Assembly (NCBI GenBank): GCA_023246985.1
Contig: JAHFHJ010000002.1
Location: 25,320-31,163 of the forward strand
Direction: 5' to 3'
DNA: 5,844 bases
Source of the DNA: Candidatus Omnitrophota bacterium
Lineage (GTDB): Bacteria; Omnitrophota; Omnitrophia; Omnitrophales; Aquincolibacteriaceae
Shown here: one piece after another, positions 1 through 3,971 of the stretch
How positions within the stretch are numbered: the stretch's first letter is position 1
Layout: each line of letters opens with the position of its first letter
Notes under the pieces: generated by a model
The model's database searches: none
Seen by the model: only the letters and a program-made list of their open reading frames with translations
What the model was told of the DNA's origin: nothing
Program-made: the position numbers and the translations under genes

Positions 1-1
1 G

Positions 2-760
2 GAAGAATTCATCGTGAAGCTCGACGCGACTGTTGCCGGGGTGATCTTCCAGACGCCGAACTTTTTTGGAAATATCGAGGATCTCGAGGGTGTGAGCGAA
101 AAAATCCACGCGAACGATTCAATCATGATCCTTACGACCCATCCCTTGTCGCTCGGGCTTTTCAAGTCGCCGGGAGAATGGGGCGCGGATATCGCGGCGG
201 GGGAAGGACAGCCGCTGGGCCTGGCGATGGAGTTCGGCGGGCCCTCTCTCGGCTATTTTGTGACCTCTCGGGCGCTTATGCGGCGCATTCCCGGAAGGTT
301 GGCGGGGCTTACGGAAGACGCGGATGGGAAGCGGGCATTCTGTCTGACGCTTCAGGCGCGCGAACAGCATATCCGCCGTGAACGAGCGGGCTCCAATATC
401 TGCAGCAATCAGGCGCTTTGCGCTTTGGCCGCGTGCGCTTACATGACACTTTTGGGGAAAAAGGGGATCCGCGAGATCGCCGAGATCAATTGGGACCGGG
501 CCTCGTATCTGCGCCGCAAGATCGCGGCACTCAAGAATTTTGAAGTGGATCCCGCGCAGCCGATCTTTAATGAGTTCCGGGTCAGGTCGAAGAAACCGTT
601 CGCGAAAATCGAAGAAAAGTTGATCGCTCAAGGGATGTTCCCCGGCGTCGCGCTCGAGCCATTCTATCCTGAGCTCAAAGATCAGTTCCTGGTCTGTGCG
701 ACGGAGACGAAATCTAAAGAGGACCTGGACCGGTTCGCGGAGGCCTTGGCCCGATGCTGA
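2..760 (+). CDS. gcvPA: Glycine dehydrogenase (decarboxylating) subunit 1, C-terminal part (5' end outside window)
   Basis: This is the N-terminal-type subunit of the two-subunit P-protein of the glycine cleavage system. With GcvPB it decarboxylates glycine using PLP and passes the aminomethyl group to lipoylated GcvH in the cytoplasm. The reading frame is open from base 2, so 252 codons plus the stop are visible. The family is usually about 440-450 residues, so roughly the first 190 are missing to the left. The GTG at 14 is an internal valine, not a start. Family signatures seen in order are GEWGADIAAGEGQ (from about 173), FGGPSLGYF, RRIPGRLAGLTEDADG, the CLTLQAREQHIRRE block and SNICSNQAL (about 390-415). 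The gene ends in TGA at 758-760 and overlaps the gcvPB start by 7 bases, which indicates translational coupling. Identity is firm; only the left boundary is unknown. Confidence 0.95.
   Translation, partial: EEFIVKLDATVAGVIFQTPNFFGNIEDLEGVSEKIHANDSIMILTTHPLSLGLFKSPGEWGADIAAGEGQPLGLAMEFGGPSLGYFVTSRALMRRIPGRLAGLTEDADGKRAFCLTLQAREQHIRRERAGSNICSNQALCALAACAYMTLLGKKGIREIAEINWDRASYLRRKIAALKNFEVDPAQPIFNEFRVRSKKPFAKIEEKLIAQGMFPGVALEPFYPELKDQFLVCATETKSKEDLDRFAEALARC
737..743 (+). promoter_or_regulatory. Ribosome-binding site of gcvPB inside gcvPA
   Basis: GCGGAGG lies 10 bases before the ATG at 754, within the last codons of gcvPA. It supports the overlapping start and suggests the two subunits are translated from one message. 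Confidence 0.7.
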
Positions 761-2253
761 TCTCCCCGGATGACCGCCTCAGTTTCGAAAAGAGCAAGCC
801 GGGCCGCAGGGCCGTAAGACTTCCTGCCGAACGCTTTTGTTCGGAAGATCCGCTCAAAAGTATCCCGCAAGGCCTTTTGCGTCAGACTTCCATCGGATTT
901 CCCGAGCTCAGCGAGCCGGATATTGTGCGCCATTTTATCAATCTTTCACGCAAGAATTTCTCCGTCGATACGCATTTCTATCCGCTTGGAAGCTGCACCA
1001 TGAAATATAATCCCAAGGTCAACGAATGGGCGGCGCGGCAGGAGAAGTTCGCGGCCTTGCACCCCCTTCAGGCCGAGGCAACCGCCCAGGGAATGCTTCA
1101 GATCCTTTGGGAACTGGAAGAGGGGTTGAAGGAGATATCGGGGATGGATCGTTTTACGATGCAACCTGCGGCGGGGGCGCACGGGGAGTTGACCGGGATG
1201 ATGCTGGTGCGCGCCTATCACGCTTCCCGCGGCGAGACGAAGCGCGCCAAGGTGCTTGTGCCGGACTCGAGTCACGGGACCAATCCGGCAAGCGCCGCGC
1301 TTTTCGGATATCATGTGGTCGAGATCAAATCCAACAGCCGCGGGTGCGTGGACCTGGAAGATCTGAAGGCGCATCTCGATGAACATGTCGCGTGTCTCAT
1401 GCTCACGAATCCGAACACACTCGGGCTTTTCGAGAAAAATATCCTCGAAATCACGAAGCTTGTGCACCGGCAAGGCGGGCTTCTCTATTACGACGGCGCC
1501 AATCTGAATCCGCTTCTTGGGATCGCGCGTCCGGGGGATATGGGCTTTGATATCATGCATATCAATCTGCACAAGACTTTTTCCACGCCGCACGGCGGCG
1601 GCGGTCCCGGCGCCGGACCCGTAGGGGTCAAGAAGCATTTGATACCGTTCCTTCCGGGACCTCTCGTAGAAAAAACCCCCACGGGCTATCACTGGGCGTC
1701 CTTAAGTCCCCAATCGATCGGTCGGGTGAAACTTTTTCACGGAAATATCGGGGTCATTATCCGCGCGTTCGTTTATTTGAAAACGCTGGGGAAAGAAGGC
1801 CTCCGGAAGGTCAGCGAAGCCGCGATTCTGAATGCCAATTACATGAAGGAAAAGCTCAAGGACACTTTTAAGGTTGCCACCGAAGGGCCCTGCATGCATG
1901 AGTTTGTTCTCTCGATCAAGTCCGCCGGGGCGCGGGGAGTTCACGCCGGTGATATCGGAAAACGGCTTCTGGATTTCGGATTTCATGCCCCGACGGTCCA
2001 CTTTCCGCTGGTCGTACCCGAGGCCTTGATGATCGAGCCGACCGAGACCGAGGCTCGCGAGACGCTCGACAGGTTTATTGACGCGATGAAACAGATCGCC
2101 CTTGAAATCGTGACCGATCCGGACAAAGTGAAACATGCGCCTTATATGCTTCCGGTACGCCGTCCGAACGATGTGCTTGCCGCCCGGAAACCCCTCTTGT
2201 CCTATCGTGATCAACTGCGCGAGAAAGTCCTTCTGGCTGAAGCAACGATATGA
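754..2253 (+). CDS. gcvPB: Glycine dehydrogenase (decarboxylating) subunit 2
   Basis: This is the catalytic, PLP-carrying subunit of the split glycine decarboxylase and the partner of GcvPA. It has 499 residues, close to the usual size for the family. The ATG at 754 lies in the overlap with gcvPA and has a GCGGAGG ribosome-binding site at 737-743, 10 bases upstream. Visible signatures are SEPDIVRHF and DTHFYPLGSCTMKYNPK (residues 72-88) near the N-terminus, DSSHGTNPASA (171-181), LTNPNTLGLFE (217-227), and YYDGANLN (245-252) with the aspartate expected to contact the PLP ring nitrogen. HKTFSTPHGGGGPG (273-286) contains Lys274, expected to form the Schiff base with PLP. No frameshift or missing catalytic residue was seen. 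It is followed by a repeat hairpin rather than a classic terminator, then by a lipoate ligase gene, which fits the need for lipoylated GcvH. Confidence 0.97.
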   Translation: MLISPDDRLSFEKSKPGRRAVRLPAERFCSEDPLKSIPQGLLRQTSIGFPELSEPDIVRHFINLSRKNFSVDTHFYPLGSCTMKYNPKVNEWAARQEKFAALHPLQAEATAQGMLQILWELEEGLKEISGMDRFTMQPAAGAHGELTGMMLVRAYHASRGETKRAKVLVPDSSHGTNPASAALFGYHVVEIKSNSRGCVDLEDLKAHLDEHVACLMLTNPNTLGLFEKNILEITKLVHRQGGLLYYDGANLNPLLGIARPGDMGFDIMHINLHKTFSTPHGGGGPGAGPVGVKKHLIPFLPGPLVEKTPTGYHWASLSPQSIGRVKLFHGNIGVIIRAFVYLKTLGKEGLRKVSEAAILNANYMKEKLKDTFKVATEGPCMHEFVLSIKSAGARGVHAGDIGKRLLDFGFHAPTVHFPLVVPEALMIEPTETEARETLDRFIDAMKQIALEIVTDPDKVKHAPYMLPVRRPNDVLAARKPLLSYRDQLREKVLLAEATI

Positions 2254-2258
2254 ACATC

Positions 2259-2340
2259 AGACCAAAGACTGAAGGCCGAAGACTAAAGTCAAAAGCTTTG
2301 AGTCTTAAACCTTTAGACTTTAAACTTTAGTCTATGGTCT
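2259..2340. repeat. Heptad-periodic long inverted repeat (hairpin) between gcvPB and the lipoate ligase
   Basis: The whole gap is an imperfect palindrome. Pairing base i with base 4599-i gives 26 Watson-Crick and 2 G-U pairs over the 37 positions from 2259-2295 against 2304-2340. Uninterrupted blocks include 2259-2264, 2266-2270 and 2283-2288. Both arms follow one 7-base register: GAC-like triplets start at 2260, 2267, 2274, 2281 and 2288, then at 2302, 2309, 2316, 2323, 2330 and 2337. The left arm is made of GACYRAA-type units and the right arm of their complement. It is A/T-rich with no T-run after it, so it does not look like a standard intrinsic terminator. The right arm contains the ATG (2334) used as the start of the next gene. 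A role in RNA stability or translation control is possible but not shown. Confidence 0.85.
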
Positions 2341-3119
2341 GGAGGCTCTTGCCGACAATCAGCGCGCCGATGTCCTTGCAGATGGCGCTTGATGAACTTC
2401 TATTTTCGACCCGGAAAAAGGAAATCCAGGCCCCGGTTCTTCGATTTTATGTATCATCAGAGCCCTGGATCAGCGTGGGCTATTCCTTTCGTGAGACGAC
2501 GGACCTTTCAAAATCCGATCTGATCCGCCGACATCCGCGCGTACCGGTTTGCCGGCGTATGACCGGCGGAGGGTGCGTGCTTCACGGCCGAGACCTGATC
2601 TTTTCTTTGATTGCGAGATACGCAGAGACTGGCTCCGTTTCCTGGGGAAACGGTGCCTGTCCCTCTCAGCCGCATAAGGGGACAGGCACCCCGGCTGTTT
2701 CGCTTTGCGAAACAAAGCGACAGGGGAGCCAGTCCCCGTTGTTTTCCGTCCGGGCAAGCTATCAGAAGATCCATGAGAGTGTTAAAACGGGTCTTGAGCG
2801 GTGCGGGCTTGACCCGAAGTTCTATGACTCAAAAGAGAAGCTTCCCAAGGGGAGCGATTGTTTTGATTTTCCCGTGGAAAGCGATCTCTCCTGGAGGGGC
2901 CAAAAGATTGCGGGCGGGGCGCAAAGACGATCGGACGGGGTGCTTCTGCACCACGAGTCGGTGCGGGTCCCGCCGGGAGTCGACCGGGGGGAGCTTATTC
3001 AGGCCCTGCGACGAGGTTTCGAAACTGTTTTTGGCGTATCGATCCAGAGTGCGGACTTTGACCCGGAGATCTATTTCCAGGCAGAGAGAATAGGAGGGCA
3101 GAGAACAGATGTCGGATGA
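2334..3119 (+). CDS. Lipoate-protein ligase A family protein (biotin/lipoate A/B ligase fold) with an internal in-frame repeat insertion
   Basis: It probably attaches lipoate or octanoate to a lysine of a carrier such as GcvH; the adjacent glycine decarboxylase genes support this. It has 261 residues. The N-terminal MVWRLLPTISAPMSLQMAL (1-19) matches the usual start of the family and supports the ATG at 2334, although no ribosome-binding site precedes it and the codon lies inside the repeat hairpin. Core motifs are RRMTGGGCVLHGRDLIFSL (74-92), SVRASYQKIHE (138-148) and GQKIAGGAQRR (189-199), with Lys191 at the expected ligand-contact position. Residues 99-134 come from a 108-base palindromic insertion and have no family counterpart. 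The C-terminus (after about residue 250) runs into a second heptad repeat and lacks the aromatic/basic tail typical of such ligases, so it may be truncated. LplA, LipM and LipL-like enzymes cannot be told apart here, so no symbol is given. Activity is uncertain because of both changes. Confidence 0.85.
   Translation: MVWRLLPTISAPMSLQMALDELLFSTRKKEIQAPVLRFYVSSEPWISVGYSFRETTDLSKSDLIRRHPRVPVCRRMTGGGCVLHGRDLIFSLIARYAETGSVSWGNGACPSQPHKGTGTPAVSLCETKRQGSQSPLFSVRASYQKIHESVKTGLERCGLDPKFYDSKEKLPKGSDCFDFPVESDLSWRGQKIAGGAQRRSDGVLLHHESVRVPPGVDRGELIQALRRGFETVFGVSIQSADFDPEIYFQAERIGGQRTDVG
2627..2734. repeat. REP/MITE-like palindromic element inserted in frame in the lipoate ligase gene
   Basis: This 108-base block is bounded by a perfect 10-base inverted repeat (GACTGGCTCC at 2627-2636, GGAGCCAGTC at 2725-2734). 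Inside it are an 8-base-stem hairpin (CCGTTTCC 2635-2642 with GGAAACGG 2646-2653), a perfect 12-base inverted repeat (GGTGCCTGTCCC 2652-2663 with GGGACAGGCACC 2679-2690), and a hairpin on GTTTCGC/GCGAAAC (2697-2713) that can re-pair as TCGCTTTG/CAAAGCGA (2700-2720). The length is a multiple of three and the frame stays open. Deleting exactly 2627-2734 joins GA to C and reads Ala-Asp-Pro-Leu-Phe-Ser-Val, a natural link to the next family motif. It carries no gene of its own, so it would depend on a transposase elsewhere, perhaps of the REP-associated (RAYT) type; that assignment is inference. Confidence 0.8.
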
Positions 3120-3159
3120 CAGAGAGGGTTTCTTCGGCTCTCTGTGTTCTGTCCTCTGT
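3099..3159. repeat. Second heptad-periodic inverted repeat, between the lipoate ligase and the Minf_1886 gene
   Basis: CAG/CGG triplets start at 3099, 3106, 3113 and 3120, and the complementary CTG triplets start at 3142, 3149 and 3156, so both arms have a 7-base period. ACAGAGAG (3119-3126) pairs perfectly with CTCTCTGT (3138-3145). Extending outward, 3105-3126 against 3138-3159 gives 17 Watson-Crick and 1 G-U pair of 22. The loop is about 11 bases. The left arm encodes the last codons of the ligase (stop 3117-3119) and the right arm ends just before the Minf_1886 start. The heptamer differs from that of the first hairpin although the architecture is the same. Confidence 0.75.
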
Positions 3160-3170
3160 GGGCCGGCGCA

Positions 3171-3545
3171 ATGGAAGAATCCGAAAATTATCTTAACAAG
3201 ATCGAAGCGATCCTCGAAAAAGACCCCAGCTATAAGTTCGAAGCTTATACCTTTGTGCTGGCCGCGCTTCACGATACGGTCAGCCGGCTCAAGAAACCGC
3301 GCCACATTACCGGGAATGAGCTGGCGGTGGGGATCCGCGCGTATGCGCTGGATCAATTCGGTCCCATGGCTCGGACCGTTCTCAATCATTGGGGGATCCA
3401 CACCACGCTTGATTTCGGAAAAATCGTTTTTGCATTGATCGAAGTGAAACTTCTCAGTAAACAGCCCGAGGACAGGCTCGAGGATTTTGACAAGGTTTAT
3501 GAATTTGAAGATTCGTTTGGAAAATATAAAATGAGTGACGAGTGA
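3171..3545 (+). CDS. Minf_1886 family protein (function unknown)
   Basis: This is a 124-residue soluble protein that I recognise as the uncharacterised Minf_1886 family, named after a Methylacidiphilum gene. Characteristic stretches are ILEKDPSYKFEAYTFV (14-29), ITGNELAVGIRAYALDQFGPMA (residues 46-67) and LNHWGIHTTLDFGKIVF (71-87). An acidic tail, EDFDKVYEFEDSFG, follows. No signal peptide, membrane segment or known catalytic motif was seen. I start it at the ATG at 3171 because homology begins there; an in-frame GTG at 3144 lies in the preceding repeat arm and would add nine unlikely residues. No good ribosome-binding site is visible. The last codons (Met-Ser-Asp-Glu-stop) fall in the left repeat arm flanking the next gene, so the original C-terminus may have been altered. 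No function is assigned. Confidence 0.85.
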   Translation: MEESENYLNKIEAILEKDPSYKFEAYTFVLAALHDTVSRLKKPRHITGNELAVGIRAYALDQFGPMARTVLNHWGIHTTLDFGKIVFALIEVKLLSKQPEDRLEDFDKVYEFEDSFGKYKMSDE

Positions 3546-3551
3546 TGAGTG
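3531..3551. repeat. Left heptad repeat arm of the four-helix-bundle cassette
   Basis: Three head-to-tail heptamers are present: ATGAGTG (3531-3537), ACGAGTG (3538-3544) and ATGAGTG (3545-3551). They overlap the end of the Minf_1886 gene, whose TGA stop is at 3543-3545. The array is an inverted, imperfect match of the array at 3949-3971: comparing 3532-3552 with the reverse complement of 3951-3971 gives 15 identities of 21. Confidence 0.7.
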
Positions 3552-3557
3552 CTCCGT

Positions 3558-3563
3558 AAGGGA
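3558..3563 (+). promoter_or_regulatory. Ribosome-binding site deciding the start of the four-helix-bundle gene
   Basis: AAGGGA sits 8 bases before the ATG at 3572 but only 2 bases before the in-frame ATG at 3566. The normal spacing favours 3572 as the start. Confidence 0.55.
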
Positions 3564-3571
3564 ATATGAAA

Positions 3572-3937
3572 ATGAACGGCTTTGAAGATTTGTTGGTGTG
3601 GAAAAAAGCTCATGCTTGGGCCCTCGCCGTCTCTCAAGAAACAAAATCTTTTCCCAAAGAGAAACCATACGGTCTTGTGAGCCAGCGGAGGCGCGCGGCT
3701 GTTTCAATCCCGGCTCATATTGCGGAAGGATATAAGCGGAGAAGTCGCAAAGATTACGCTCATTTTGTAAATAGGGCGCATGCTTCTTTGGAAGAAAGTA
3801 AATATTATTTTATTTTATCGCGTGATTTGGCGTATCATTCAACGCAAACGTCTGAGCGCCTGATATCCGACGCTGATGAAGTGGGCCGGATGTTACAGGG
3901 ATTGCATAAAGCGCTTGTTACGGGCGTTTCGAAATAA
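3572..3937 (+). CDS. Four-helix-bundle protein (23S rRNA intervening-sequence protein / S23 family)
   Basis: This 121-residue protein belongs to the four-helix-bundle family first known from intervening sequences in 23S rRNA genes of Leptospira and Coxiella. The family is structurally related to Avd, the accessory protein of diversity-generating retroelements. Typical members are about 115-130 residues. The family pattern is clear: FEDLLVWKKAHAWAL (4-18), KSFPKEKPYGLVSQRRRAAVSIPAHIAEG (split as FPKEKPYGL at 27-35 and SIPAHIAEG at 45-53), then YKRRSRKDYAHFVNRAHASLEE (FVNRAHASLEE at 65-75). The surface is rich in Arg and Lys, consistent with nucleic-acid binding. The ATG at 3572 is preferred for its ribosome-binding site; an alternative ATG at 3566 adds two residues. 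No rRNA gene and no reverse transcriptase is present in the window. The gene is A/T-richer than its neighbours and lies between inverted heptad repeats, which suggests acquisition. Its role is unknown. Confidence 0.9.
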   Translation: MNGFEDLLVWKKAHAWALAVSQETKSFPKEKPYGLVSQRRRAAVSIPAHIAEGYKRRSRKDYAHFVNRAHASLEESKYYFILSRDLAYHSTQTSERLISDADEVGRMLQGLHKALVTGVSK

Positions 3938-3948
3938 TATCCTCCCTC

Positions 3949-3971
3949 ATGACTCACGCCTCATCACTCAC
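3949..3971. repeat. Right heptad repeat arm of the four-helix-bundle cassette
   Basis: Heptamers ATGACTC (3949-3955), ACGCCTC (3956-3962) and ATCACTC (3963-3969) form a 7-base-period array. A looser unit, CTCCCTC (3942-3948), precedes them. The array is the inverted counterpart of the left arm at 3531-3551. The first heptamer supplies the start codon of the helicase gene, and the array encodes its first seven residues. Confidence 0.7.

Larger units (their letters stand above)
3531..3971. mobile_element. Putative cassette: four-helix-bundle gene bounded by inverted heptad repeats
   Basis: The gene at 3572-3937 is enclosed by two 7-base-period arrays in opposite orientation (3531-3551 and 3949-3971). 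Its interior is visibly A/T-richer than its neighbours: about 47% G+C over 3601-3900 by hand count, against about 57% for the helicase line at 4681-4740. The outer genes keep the same strand and meet the arms directly, as expected if a unit had been placed between them. No transposase, integrase or target duplication is visible. The mobility claim is therefore inference from structure and composition. Confidence 0.45.

Noticed and set aside
946..1692. 248-codon minus-strand open frame
   Set aside because: It is a shadow of gcvPB, which carries the full set of family motifs.
2250..2330. Small + strand open frame starting ATGA-overlapped with the gcvPB stop
   Set aside because: Its 26 codons are made entirely of the heptad repeat arms, with no ribosome-binding site and no family resemblance.
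2259..2340. Intrinsic terminator after gcvPB
   Set aside because: The stem is A/T-rich, long and interrupted, and no T-run follows it; the next gene starts inside the right arm.
2829..3707. 292-codon minus-strand open frame
   Set aside because: It runs antisense across three recognised + strand genes and two repeat regions; no domain is recognisable.
3531..3971. CRISPR array or diversity-generating retroelement
   Set aside because: The heptad arrays are too short and lack spacers, and no Cas gene, reverse transcriptase or template/variable repeat pair is visible despite the Avd-like protein.
3531..3971. 23S rRNA intervening sequence
   Set aside because: No rRNA sequence surrounds the four-helix-bundle gene; both neighbours are protein-coding.
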